A model generated the notes under the pieces. The model searched no databases. It was not told the DNA's origin and worked only from the letters and a program-made list of their open reading frames with translations. A stretch of DNA of 64,000 nucleotides, taken from Sphingopyxis lindanitolerans. GTDB lineage: Bacteria; Pseudomonadota; Alphaproteobacteria; Sphingomonadales; Sphingomonadaceae. Where the stretch lies: contig NZ_CM009578.1 of NCBI RefSeq assembly GCF_002993885.1, positions 2,145,751 to 2,209,750 on the forward strand, read 5' to 3'. Of this stretch, positions 35,715 through 44,019 are shown piece after piece (positions within the stretch are counted from its first letter, which is position 1; the number at the start of each line of letters is the position of its first letter). Position numbers and translations under genes: made by a program.

Positions 35715-35753
35715 TCGCCGGCCGCATGACGAACCGACGCTGCTGTAATGGCG

Positions 35754-36569
35754 TCACTCGGCGGCAACAGCCAGTTCATCGAGATAATCGTCCGGCTCGG
35801 AGGACGGACGATCCTCGTGCGGGTAGCGCCGCCGAAACTCCGCGATCGTGTCTCGCATGATTTCCACCAGCTCGGCCCGTCGCGGAGACAAGCGCTCCGT
35901 CGTCCCCCCAATGCCGAGGACGAGCGGTATGCCGTGCAGGGTTTCGCCCAGCGGCATGGCGATCGAACCAATGCCGGGCACCGGATGGTCCGGCCAATAG
36001 CAATAGCCCGTATGCCGTATCCAGCGGATGTGCTGCATCACATCGGGCAAGGAAATCTGCTGCCCCGGGTTCAACCCATAATAGTTGGAATAACGATAGA
36101 TCTTGTCGATTTCGCGGTCACGCATCTGGCTCATCAATGCCATCCCCGAGGACGCATCAAGCATCAATCGCATCTCGCCGGGATTGGGCGGCCGCTTGTG
36201 CGGATGGTGAGGAACCCGCATCATCATATATTGGATGAACAAATCATTCTGCGTGACGAGGACCACCGTCTCATCGGTCAGGCGGAACAACTCCTCGATC
36301 AGCCACTGATAGCCATTCGCGAGGGCGATGTGGCTGAAGATCCAGCTTCCCAGCGAAGCGACCTGCAAGGTGGGAAGATAGGTCCGTGTAGCCCGGTTGT
36401 AATTCAGATACCCTTCGATCACCATGCTCTTGAGCAGATTGGTGGTGCTCGACTGGGGATAACCGAGAGCGGAATATATCTCGTTGAGCCTCAACGGCTT
36501 GCGACGATCTCGAAACAGCTCCAGCACTTCGAAGGTGCGCGAAGCCGATTTGACGGGCCTGCGTTTCAT
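35754..36569 (-). CDS. IclR-family transcriptional regulator
   Basis: 271 residues. N-terminal winged HTH: SASRTFEVLELFRDRRKPLRLNEIYSALGYPQSSTTNLLKSMVIEGYL. The C-terminal IclR effector domain includes GIGSIAMPLGETLHGIPLVLGIGG. Start ATG 36569 follows GGAG; upstream codons are not IclR-like. It lies in the centre of the catabolic region and probably controls it. A perfect 30-bp palindrome lies 122 bp upstream of its start and could be its operator. Confidence 0.92.
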   Translation of the reverse strand: MKRRPVKSASRTFEVLELFRDRRKPLRLNEIYSALGYPQSSTTNLLKSMVIEGYLNYNRATRTYLPTLQVASLGSWIFSHIALANGYQWLIEELFRLTDETVVLVTQNDLFIQYMMMRVPHHPHKRPPNPGEMRLMLDASSGMALMSQMRDREIDKIYRYSNYYGLNPGQQISLPDVMQHIRWIRHTGYCYWPDHPVPGIGSIAMPLGETLHGIPLVLGIGGTTERLSPRRAELVEIMRDTIAEFRRRYPHEDRPSSEPDDYLDELAVAAE

Positions 36570-36690
36570 ATCTCCACCCAACTGATGCGGCATCGGATGC
36601 CTAAGCGGCCAGTCCGTCGCCTGACGGCGATCTCTTCGACGAGCATGAAGGATGAATCGCCACCATAAGCCATCCAAACCATCCTGTCCG

Positions 36691-36720
36691 CCAGTCATAT
36701 CACATATGTGATATGACTGG
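36691..36720. promoter_or_regulatory. perfect 30-bp palindrome upstream of iclR-type gene
   Basis: Arms CCAGTCATATCACAT and ATGTGATATGACTGG are exact inverse complements with no spacer. The centre TCACATATGTGA resembles the TGTGATT half-sites at the four divergent intergenic regions. A likely dimer-of-dimers operator for the IclR protein; a terminator for the SnoaL gene is less likely, as there is no U-tract. Confidence 0.7.
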
Positions 36721-36799
36721 AAGCGCGGGACGGCCGGATCGGCGCGCGGTCATCATCGCGCCCGTGGTGGATTGCCGTCGCGGTGGGTGCGAAGCTTGT

Positions 36800-37249
36800 T
36801 CAGGACGGCGGGGCGGACTTTTTGTCGATGAGTTTTCGCATCGTCCGCCGAATGATCCGCCAGCCTTCCGGCCGTAATTCAAATCGATCGCGATATTCCG
36901 TGATCAGTTCCGTCCCCCGCAGCGGCACGGGCAGCGTGCCGTCGCCCCAAGGCCCATCGACAATCAATGCGATGCAATAGCCTTCCGCCTCGGTCGGGCC
37001 CAGAACGGTTACGAGCGGGTTCTGGAGAAGGTGCAGGTTAAAAAGCTTCTTTTGACGCGAGTCGAAATAGGCTCGAATGGCATCATGTCCCGCCAGGGTC
37101 CGCGGCGTATCATTGACGAGTTCCCAAATGGCATCGGCCGCAAAGACCGAAAGGAACAGTTCAGAGTCCCGCGTGTCGAGCCCGATGCAATAGCGGGTCA
37201 TCAAGTTCCGACACGCCGCTTCGATGAGCCAGTTGTCCTCACTCCGCAT
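36800..37249 (-). CDS. SnoaL-like (NTF2-fold) protein
   Basis: 149 residues. NTF2-fold pattern: a helical start AACRNLMTRYCIGLDTRDSELFLSVFAADAIWE, then AGHDAIRAYFDSRQ and a C-terminal beta-sheet TELITEYRDRFELRPEGWRIIRRTM. The family includes ketosteroid isomerase-like and dehydratase proteins and dioxygenase small subunits. Start ATG 37249. The same-length protein at 47111 is a clear paralogue. Cotranscribed with the TonB receptor upstream is likely (83-bp gap). Confidence 0.82.
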   Translation of the reverse strand: MRSEDNWLIEAACRNLMTRYCIGLDTRDSELFLSVFAADAIWELVNDTPRTLAGHDAIRAYFDSRQKKLFNLHLLQNPLVTVLGPTEAEGYCIALIVDGPWGDGTLPVPLRGTELITEYRDRFELRPEGWRIIRRTMRKLIDKKSAPPS

Positions 37250-37332
37250 GAAAGTCACCCTCCTTGATGTCGCTCGCCGATTGGCTCGACCAGGCAGCGA
37301 CCTTGCACGGAAGTCGCTGCCTGGCCGGTCCT

Positions 37333-40062
37333 TCAAAACGCTTTGGAAATCGAGATCGCGTAGATGCGCGGTTCACGCAAAAACGCACGGGCAGTCAGCC
37401 CGATGGAATCATCATTATAAAGATAATCCGTCGTTGCGCGATTGTTCGTCACATTCTTCACGTAAAATTCGACATCCAGCTTCATGTCCTCGTGTGTGAA
37501 CTTGAGGCTGAGATTGAGATTATCCCATGCCGGCAGATAATCCACGGCGGCGTTGTAAGGGCGAGCGAAGGAGTTGCCCTGCCGATAATAATCGCCGCGC
37601 AATGTCGTCGACCAGCTATCGGTCAGGTTCCACCGATATTCGGCACCAAAAGAAACGGTCCAGTCCGGGGCGTTGGGCAGCCTGTTCCCGGCCAGGTTGG
37701 CGGCTTCTCCCTGCGTGGGCACAAGCCCCATCGACGCATAGGTTCCCCCGCAAATGTTGAACATCGAATTGGGGTTGCCCGAAATTCCGGCAACTTCCGG
37801 CGCGCCATTGCTCCGCTGCACAATGGCGACGAAGTCGGCCAGCGCCGCCTTCGGCACGACACATACCGAGGCCGAGCCGTTCTTCACGATGGCAAGATCG
37901 GGATCATCCTGCGTGCGATCGAACAGGTCGAGCGAGCTTCCATTCTTTATCTTCGAATGCAGAAGGCCGCCCGTGAAGTTGAAGCGAAGGCCGTCGAGCG
38001 GACGCGCGACCGCTTCCAGCTCCAGTCCCATCACCTGCGCATCGACATTCTCGGTCACATTGACGCGGTTGACGAACTTCGAGATCTGGTAGTCCTTATA
38101 GTCATAATAAAAGGCCGAAGCGTTCAACGAAAGCGCTCCGTTCAGAAGCGTGTTCTTGGTTCCGATCTCGAGAGCGTTGACATACTCCGGCGCGAAGGTC
38201 GCCGGGATGTCGGAGGCCGCGGGGTTGAGGCCGCCGCCCTTGTATCCGCGCGATGCGAACGCATAGACGAGGGTCGAATCGGTCCAGCCCAACTCGGGCT
38301 TCCAGTCGATTCCGATGCGGCCCGTGAACGCCTCGAAGCTGGCTTCGAGGACGGGTGGATTGCCCGCCGGATAGCCAGATCCCGGCGTAAGAAGCCGGGC
38401 CGGGATATTGTCGAGCTGCTTGTCGTCCTTCGTGTAGCGCGCGCCGGCCGTGAGCTTCACCGTATCGGAAAGCTCGAAATAGGCCTCCCCGAAACCAGCA
38501 TAGGAATGCAAGCGGTAGGGCTGATAGCTCAGAAAATAATTGTGCCCCTGTCCCATCAGGCTCGGGTTCGGATCGATGTAGATGCAGCCGGGATTATTGA
38601 TGGCGCACGACGCACCGCCGTTCGCGACGTTGGCGAAGGCGGTCAGCGTGTGCGAATAGTTACCCGCTGCCTGGACCAGCCGAAAGTCGAGATAATTTCC
38701 GCCGACGCTGAAGTTGAAGGGCCCCGAAAAGGACGACGCCACCCTCAATTCATGGAAATGCTGCTTGCTCGTCCGGGTGTTGGCGTTGAGGTACATCAAC
38801 CGGTCATAGGCGCCCAACTGCGGGTCGTTCACGATCCCGCCGGGGTAGAGCGCCGTCGAATTGAAAGCGATCTCCGGGTACACCAAAAGGGCATCCTGGC
38901 GCGAAGCGGTCTTGCCGGTTTGATAGGAACCGAGATATTCGACGCGAACCGTATCCACGACATCCCAGGTCAGGCCGCCTTGGTAGATGTCCTGTTGCGC
39001 CACATAGGAGGGCGTGACCGGCGTGGCGACCTGGTCGAAACCCGGAATCTGCGATTGGCCGGCAAACACATCGCCCGAAGCCAGACCGGCGCGATAGGCG
39101 GCAACGCCAAAGAATGTCGTCAGCGAGTTGGGAAGCGCCGTCGCCTTCCCCGGCGCCATCGCTTCGTTGGCGCAGCCCTGACTCAACAGCCCACGGACGA
39201 TCGGATTGGTGATCGCCACGCCACCGAGCGAGGATGGACCGGGGTCGGCCGAGCATACGCCCTTACCGGTGGTGAGCCGGTCGTCATCCTCGCGAAAGCG
39301 CTGCCAGGTCAAATAGCCGCTCAGCCGATCCGTCGGCTTGAAGCCGAGCGTCGCACGAAAGGAATACATGCTGCGGCCGTCGATCGTATCGCCGTTCATC
39401 AGATTGCGCACATATCCGTTCCGGTCGAACATGCTGGCCGCGAGCCTCAGGCTCAGCACATCCTGAGCAAGCGGAATGTTGACCATGCCGCGGAACTTGC
39501 GGCCGCCATGATTGGTGAATTCCGCATTCAGCGATGCCTCGAAATCGTCGGTAGGCCGCGCCGGAATGACATTGATCACACCGCCCGTCGCGTTCCGGCC
39601 ATAAAGGGTCCCCTGCGGCCCGCGCAGCACTTCAAGGCGCTGAACGTCGTACAGATCCATTTGGAAGAGCCGGTTGTCGGTGACGGGCGCGCCAGCGAAA
39701 TGCACCCCGGTCGCCGAATCGCTCGATCCCGAAAAAGCCTTTGTACCAATGCCGCGAATGGTGACATTGTCTCCGCGCTGCCCCTGCGCGAAGGTCATGT
39801 TGGGCACGCCCGTCTGAATGTCGAGCCCGCTTTCGATCTTTTGAGATTTCAGCGCCTCGGTCCCGAATGCGGATACGGCGATCGGAACATTTTGCAGACT
39901 CTCTTCGCGCCGTTGCGCCGTCACCACGATGTCGTCGGCACCGACGGACTCGGCAGATGCGCTCGCATCTTCCGCCGCCTGCTGGCCAAAAGCAGGATAG
40001 GCTATCGCCATGGTAGCAATAGAGACGCTAGACAGAAAAATATTCTTGATTAAAATATTCAT
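37333..40062 (-). CDS. TonB-dependent outer membrane receptor
   Basis: 909 residues. Signal peptide with the hydrophobic core FLSSVSIATMAIAYPAFGQQ; TonB-box region DDIVVTAQRREESLQ; plug with VPIAVSAFG, VTIRGIGTKAF, VQRLEVLRGPQGTLYGRNATGGVINVI; a long barrel ending in ISKAF with terminal Phe. The start is ATG 40062 after GGGAGAG. It is larger than the island receptor (743 residues) because of longer extracellular loops. Probably takes up the substrate of the IclR-linked pathway. Divergent from a CMD-family gene. Confidence 0.93.
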   Translation of the reverse strand: MNILIKNIFLSSVSIATMAIAYPAFGQQAAEDASASAESVGADDIVVTAQRREESLQNVPIAVSAFGTEALKSQKIESGLDIQTGVPNMTFAQGQRGDNVTIRGIGTKAFSGSSDSATGVHFAGAPVTDNRLFQMDLYDVQRLEVLRGPQGTLYGRNATGGVINVIPARPTDDFEASLNAEFTNHGGRKFRGMVNIPLAQDVLSLRLAASMFDRNGYVRNLMNGDTIDGRSMYSFRATLGFKPTDRLSGYLTWQRFREDDDRLTTGKGVCSADPGPSSLGGVAITNPIVRGLLSQGCANEAMAPGKATALPNSLTTFFGVAAYRAGLASGDVFAGQSQIPGFDQVATPVTPSYVAQQDIYQGGLTWDVVDTVRVEYLGSYQTGKTASRQDALLVYPEIAFNSTALYPGGIVNDPQLGAYDRLMYLNANTRTSKQHFHELRVASSFSGPFNFSVGGNYLDFRLVQAAGNYSHTLTAFANVANGGASCAINNPGCIYIDPNPSLMGQGHNYFLSYQPYRLHSYAGFGEAYFELSDTVKLTAGARYTKDDKQLDNIPARLLTPGSGYPAGNPPVLEASFEAFTGRIGIDWKPELGWTDSTLVYAFASRGYKGGGLNPAASDIPATFAPEYVNALEIGTKNTLLNGALSLNASAFYYDYKDYQISKFVNRVNVTENVDAQVMGLELEAVARPLDGLRFNFTGGLLHSKIKNGSSLDLFDRTQDDPDLAIVKNGSASVCVVPKAALADFVAIVQRSNGAPEVAGISGNPNSMFNICGGTYASMGLVPTQGEAANLAGNRLPNAPDWTVSFGAEYRWNLTDSWSTTLRGDYYRQGNSFARPYNAAVDYLPAWDNLNLSLKFTHEDMKLDVEFYVKNVTNNRATTDYLYNDDSIGLTARAFLREPRIYAISISKAF

Positions 40063-40346
40063 TTTAAACTCTCCCGCGGACACAATATTCATTAAATATT
40101 TGAAACTTCTTGATAATTAAGAAGTTTAAATTGCTCATTTTATGGAATTTCTAAAAATGATACTTTAATTCATAAATTATAGTATCGTCTCTGCGATATG
40201 TCTCTGTTACGCGGAGGCAGGCGCTTGTTATTCAAGATGTGATTATCCGCCACGTTCCAGCTTACCCCTTCGTCATGTTCCAATGATCGACAAGAAGGCC
40301 CGCATCGGCCGGGCGACACCTCGCTCGCCCATCAATGGAGCAAGCT
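40063..40346. other. AT-rich divergent promoter region with motif site 3 (40238-40250)
   Basis: Bases 40070-40200 are markedly AT-rich, like 25680-25880. The 13-mer TGTGATTATCCGC at 40238-40250 is identical to 23755-23767. The region separates the TonB receptor and CMD genes and should hold both promoters. Confidence 0.55.
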
Positions 40347-40688
40347 ATGATCGACTGGAAAGAATATCGCGGAGCGCTAATGGGCCGGATCGGTGAACTG
40401 GCTTCGCTGTCTCCTGATACGGTCGGCGGCTATATGACGGCTAGCGGCGCGGGCGCGAAAACCAATCATCTCGATGCAAAGACCAGAGAATTGATTGCGC
40501 TCGCAGTCGCCGTCACGACGCGCTGCGATGGCTGTATCGCCGTCCATTCCGGCAGGGCGATCGAGGCGGGCGCGAACAAGGAGGAGATCGCCGAAGCGCT
40601 GGGCGTGGCGGTCGCGCTGAATGCGGGGGCGGCCCTCGTCTATTCGGCGCGCGCGCTTGACGCCGTTTCGGCGCTGGAAACCGCCTGA
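40347..40688 (+). CDS. carboxymuconolactone decarboxylase/AhpD-like protein
   Basis: 113 residues. The motif TRCDGCIAVHSGRAIEAGA has the CxxC...H arrangement of AhpD-type alkylhydroperoxidases, so a redox role is more likely than decarboxylation. ATG 40347 is preferred over 40335. It lies alone, divergent from the TonB receptor and convergent with the SDR-like gene. Members of this kind are often found in catabolic clusters without a proven role. Confidence 0.87.
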   Translation: MIDWKEYRGALMGRIGELASLSPDTVGGYMTASGAGAKTNHLDAKTRELIALAVAVTTRCDGCIAVHSGRAIEAGANKEEIAEALGVAVALNAGAALVYSARALDAVSALETA

Positions 40689-40758
40689 GAATGATGGCTT
40701 CGCGGCAGGCCGATCGGACTTCGACCGACCTGCCCGCCGCGAAGGTCCCGCATCGGCT

Positions 40759-41319
40759 TTAGCCATATTCGACGTGGCGGCTGGCCAGGTGCGCAGCACC
40801 GTCCAGGAACAATCGCAGCCCACACAGGGTTTCCGAGCCGGTCACGGCCAACGCCAGCCGCGCCGCATCGCCAAACATGTCCGGATGGCGCCGATCGCAT
40901 TCGATCGGGAGAAGGATGATATTGCATCGGACCGGCGGATCCATCCGACCGAGCGAGCGTCCCAATATGACCGTGGACCCGGCGGCCGCCGACTGAGGCG
41001 CGCCTTCCGGTTTTCCCAGATAGGCATCCGTGCCGACCAGCAGGAGACTGCCCGAAGGCTTGATCAGCGTTCGGGCCATGGCGGTCACGCGCTCGAGGCG
41101 GACCGTTGGCGCCAGATAGAGCCGCTCAAAATCTTCGTCAGAAAGTTCGAGAAAGGGAGTATCTCCCTCCTCATCCACCGCGTCGATCATGACGAGATCG
41201 AACGGTCCCTGCTCTGTCTCGGTGAAATCATGACCTTTCGTCAGTCGCTCGGCGATGGCCTCCGCGACCCCGGATCCGTTTCCGATCACTTTCAGGGAAA
41301 AGAAGCGCGCGCCTACCAT
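40759..41319 (-). CDS. SDR-fold protein lacking catalytic residues
   Basis: 186 residues. The start VIGNGSGVAEAIAERL resembles the SDR dinucleotide loop, and a long helix and strand order follow, but NNAG is replaced by MIDAVDEEGD and no YxxxK is present (SLLLVGTDAYLGK is the closest to the Ser strand). The start overlaps the stop of the true SDR gene upstream by 7 bp. It may be a non-catalytic partner of that enzyme. Function unknown. Confidence 0.65.
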   Translation of the reverse strand: MVGARFFSLKVIGNGSGVAEAIAERLTKGHDFTETEQGPFDLVMIDAVDEEGDTPFLELSDEDFERLYLAPTVRLERVTAMARTLIKPSGSLLLVGTDAYLGKPEGAPQSAAAGSTVILGRSLGRMDPPVRCNIILLPIECDRRHPDMFGDAARLALAVTGSETLCGLRLFLDGAAHLASRHVEYG

Positions 41320-42044
41320 AAATCGATCCCCAGGCCGGTTCCTTCATCGACAAGCAACGCTTGACCTCGCGTCCGCCGACCGTGTGGCGACGCGAGGTAC
41401 CGTACCGCGGCCGCTATGACGTCCGGCGGCATGGGCCCATCGGAATAGGTGCGGGCAAGATGGGCCCTATGTTCGGCGGACAGGGTTCCCTGCATCAGGG
41501 TGTCGATCGCACCCGGGCCGACGGCGTTCACGCTGATCCCGCGGCGTCGGAACTCCATAGCCATAGACCGGGTCAGACTGATCACGGCCCCCTTGGTCAT
41601 ACCATAATGCGGGACATTGGGGCTCACCAGATAGGAAGCGGACGCAATATTGATGATTGCGGCCCCCTCATCCATCCGTCGCAGCGCTTCCTGGGAGGCG
41701 ATGAACATGCCGAACATATTGACCCCCAGAACCTTGCGAAACTCGGCTTCGGAAATCGTCCCGATTGCACACCGCCTGCCGGGTATCCCCGCATTGTTGA
41801 CGAGGAGGTCCAGCGACCCGTACCGATCGAACACGGCGGCGACGGCCGCCCGGTCGGTCACATCCAGCACTTCGATCGACAGGGGCAGCCGGTCAGGCGA
41901 GGAACGGGCAAGCGCATCGAGTGCATCGGCATCGCAGTCCGTGGCGATGACGTGCCACCCGTCCTCGAGGAGCCCTTTCGCAATGGCATGGCCGATCCCG
42001 CGGCCAGCCCCCGTGACGAGCGCCAAAGGCGCGCGGGACGCCAC
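41313..42044 (-). CDS. short-chain dehydrogenase/reductase
   Basis: 243 residues from a GTG at 42044, 5 bases after the upstream stop and with AAGG before it. An ATG at 42089 would run through the upstream gene. Classical SDR: LVTGAGRGIGHAIA, LDLLVNNAGIPG, INIASASYLVSP, and the Tyr-Lys pair in HYGMTKGAVISL. In one operon with the MFS transporter, the OYE-type reductase and the amidohydrolase-like gene; acts on an alcohol or ketone intermediate. Confidence 0.9.
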   Translation of the reverse strand: MASRAPLALVTGAGRGIGHAIAKGLLEDGWHVIATDCDADALDALARSSPDRLPLSIEVLDVTDRAAVAAVFDRYGSLDLLVNNAGIPGRRCAIGTISEAEFRKVLGVNMFGMFIASQEALRRMDEGAAIINIASASYLVSPNVPHYGMTKGAVISLTRSMAMEFRRRGISVNAVGPGAIDTLMQGTLSAEHRAHLARTYSDGPMPPDVIAAAVRYLASPHGRRTRGQALLVDEGTGLGIDLW

Positions 42045-42048
42045 TGGC

Positions 42049-42873
42049 TCAGCCTTCTTCAAGCCCGAGGATCCGGGCGGCGTTGGCATAGGTGAACTTG
42101 TGCCAGGCTTCGTCGCTCCAGTCCCACCGCGCGCGAATCTTTTCCATCGCGTTCAGCGACGCGAAGGGAAAGGCGCTCGCATAGATGATCTGGTCCGATA
42201 GCTGCCCGTTGGCCGCGATCCACATCGCGTCACATCCCGGATTGGTCCAGTAAATCGACGGTTCGAGAAAGACGTTAGGTCGCCGGAAAGCCAAGCCGAG
42301 CCAGTCGAGAACCTGCGGCCATACCGCATGAGAATAGACGAATTTGACCATCGGAAAATCCGCGGTCGGCTCGTCGAACAGATAGGGATCGCCATATCGC
42401 CCAACGAGCGGCCCGACGGTCGTTATTACCGGAATCCCCAACTCGGCCGCCTTTTCATACAGCGGATATAATTGCCTGTCGTTGGGGAGGATGCGCGCGG
42501 TGAAGGGATCGATCGAGATGCCCTTCATGCCAAGGTCGCGCACGGCCCTTTCGACCTCCGCTACCGCCCGGTCGCCGGAAGAAACGTCGATGCCGGCAAA
42601 GCCGATGAGCGTGTCCGCATATTGCTTCACGCACTCCGCGATATAATCGTTGCTGGTTCCGAACGCGACCCCCTGATCCGACACGACCTGGCGTCCGGTC
42701 ACCACCGCCTGCGTGACGCCGACGGCCTTGAGGTTGCCCATGAAGGCATCGAGTTCGATCTTGGGTGGCGGCGGGCAACCCCAGCGCTGCCACAGAAACT
42801 CTCGCCCCGGCTGATCGTAGAGCGACATGATTTCCTTGGTATTCGGTCGAGCCCGAAAGTCGATAAGACCCAT
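42049..42873 (-). CDS. amidohydrolase-2-like protein with altered metal site
   Basis: 274 residues of the ACMSD/gamma-resorcylate decarboxylase-like TIM-barrel family. It has GFAGIDVSSGDRAVAEVERAVRDLGMKGISIDPF, PVITTVGPLVGRY, FVYSHAVWPQVLDWLGLA, and a C-terminal ANAARILGLE. The N-terminal zinc motif HxH is absent; the sequence there is MGLIDFRARPN. So it may not bind metal as usual and could be a hydratase or ring-opening hydrolase variant. Start ATG 42873 follows GGAAGG. Confidence 0.8.
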   Translation of the reverse strand: MGLIDFRARPNTKEIMSLYDQPGREFLWQRWGCPPPPKIELDAFMGNLKAVGVTQAVVTGRQVVSDQGVAFGTSNDYIAECVKQYADTLIGFAGIDVSSGDRAVAEVERAVRDLGMKGISIDPFTARILPNDRQLYPLYEKAAELGIPVITTVGPLVGRYGDPYLFDEPTADFPMVKFVYSHAVWPQVLDWLGLAFRRPNVFLEPSIYWTNPGCDAMWIAANGQLSDQIIYASAFPFASLNAMEKIRARWDWSDEAWHKFTYANAARILGLEEG

Positions 42874-42910
42874 GATATATCCTTCCCTTGAAATGAATTC
42901 GTCTGCTTGC

Positions 42911-44005
42911 TCAGACAAGCGTTTGCTCGGCGTCCTTCGAATAGGTGGCCAGATCCTGGAAACGTCCCGCACGAACCTTGCTGGGCCAGAGGGGGTCGGC
43001 CAAAAGCGCCCGGCCGATCGCGACCAAATCGAATTCGTTGCGGGCCAGCATGCCGTTCAGCAGTTCGAGACGGCTTTCGTCGATCGCGGTATCGACCCCG
43101 GTTCTGCTGACCAGAAATTCCTGATTCAGCCCGACGGAACCAACGGTGATGACCGTCATGCCCGTGAGCTTCTTGGTCCATCCGGCAAGGTTGAGCGTTT
43201 CGCCCTCGAACTCAGGCTCCCAGAACCGGCGCGACGAGCAGTGGAAAATGGTCACGCCGGCATCGACCATGCGTTCGAGGAATGCAGAGAGGTCGGCGGG
43301 GCCAGCGAAGAGCCGGGCATCATAATCCTGCTGCTTCCACTGCGAGAAGCGTAGGCCGATCGGAAAGCGGGCTCCCACTCGCCGCCGACATTCGGCCACG
43401 ATCGCTTCGGCAAGCAGAAAGCGGTCGGCGCCATGCGCGTCCGCACGAAGATTCACCTCTGGCCAGAAAAATTGATCGACGAGATAGCCATGGGCAAAAT
43501 GAAGCTCGACGCCGTCGAAACCCAGCCGCTTCGCATCCGCCGCCCCTTGGCCATAAGCCGTCACGAGCCGTTCGATGTCCCCATCGGTCATCGCACGCCC
43601 CACCGCCTGACCCGGAGCAAACAAGCCGGAAGGCGAGATCGCCTGAACGTCCGGATTGACGCTCAATTCGGACTGCCTCGCGGCGCCGGTATGCCAGAGT
43701 TGAGGAAAAATCGCGCTGCCGGCGTCATGGACCGCATCGACAACCCGCTTCCATCCGCCAAGTGGTTCGTCACCATAGAATAAGGGGATGCGCGAGTTGG
43801 TAATCGCCGCGGGCTCGTCGATCGCCGTGCCTTCCGAAATGATGAGGCCCGCCCCACCCTCGGCCCGCCGACGATAATATTGCACGACATCGTCGCCGGG
43901 CACGCCATCGGGGCTGAAACATCGCGTCATGGGAGCCATGACGACCCTGTTGGGCAAAGCGAGCGCCTCCGCACGGAACGGCGCAAAAAGATGATCGGGA
44001 ATCAT
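42911..44005 (-). CDS. NADH:flavin oxidoreductase (Old Yellow Enzyme family)
   Basis: 364 residues. OYE family: LPNRVVMAPMTRCFSPDGVPGDDVVQYYRRRAEGGAGLIISEG, HFAHGYLVDQFFWPEVNLRAD (substrate-binding His-Tyr region) and TVGSVGLNQEF. FMN enzymes of this type reduce activated double bonds of enones. No Fe-S cluster extension. In an operon with an MFS transporter upstream and the amidohydrolase-like gene downstream, fitting reduction of an unsaturated cyclic ketone; inference. Confidence 0.9.
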   Translation of the reverse strand: MIPDHLFAPFRAEALALPNRVVMAPMTRCFSPDGVPGDDVVQYYRRRAEGGAGLIISEGTAIDEPAAITNSRIPLFYGDEPLGGWKRVVDAVHDAGSAIFPQLWHTGAARQSELSVNPDVQAISPSGLFAPGQAVGRAMTDGDIERLVTAYGQGAADAKRLGFDGVELHFAHGYLVDQFFWPEVNLRADAHGADRFLLAEAIVAECRRRVGARFPIGLRFSQWKQQDYDARLFAGPADLSAFLERMVDAGVTIFHCSSRRFWEPEFEGETLNLAGWTKKLTGMTVITVGSVGLNQEFLVSRTGVDTAIDESRLELLNGMLARNEFDLVAIGRALLADPLWPSKVRAGRFQDLATYSKDAEQTLV

Positions 44006-44019
44006 GGCAATCTCTCAGT

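Noticed and set aside
37264..40053. 929-codon plus-strand frame opposite the TonB receptor
   Set aside because: The minus-strand protein has signal peptide, plug and barrel motifs; the opposite frame is an antisense shadow with no domain.
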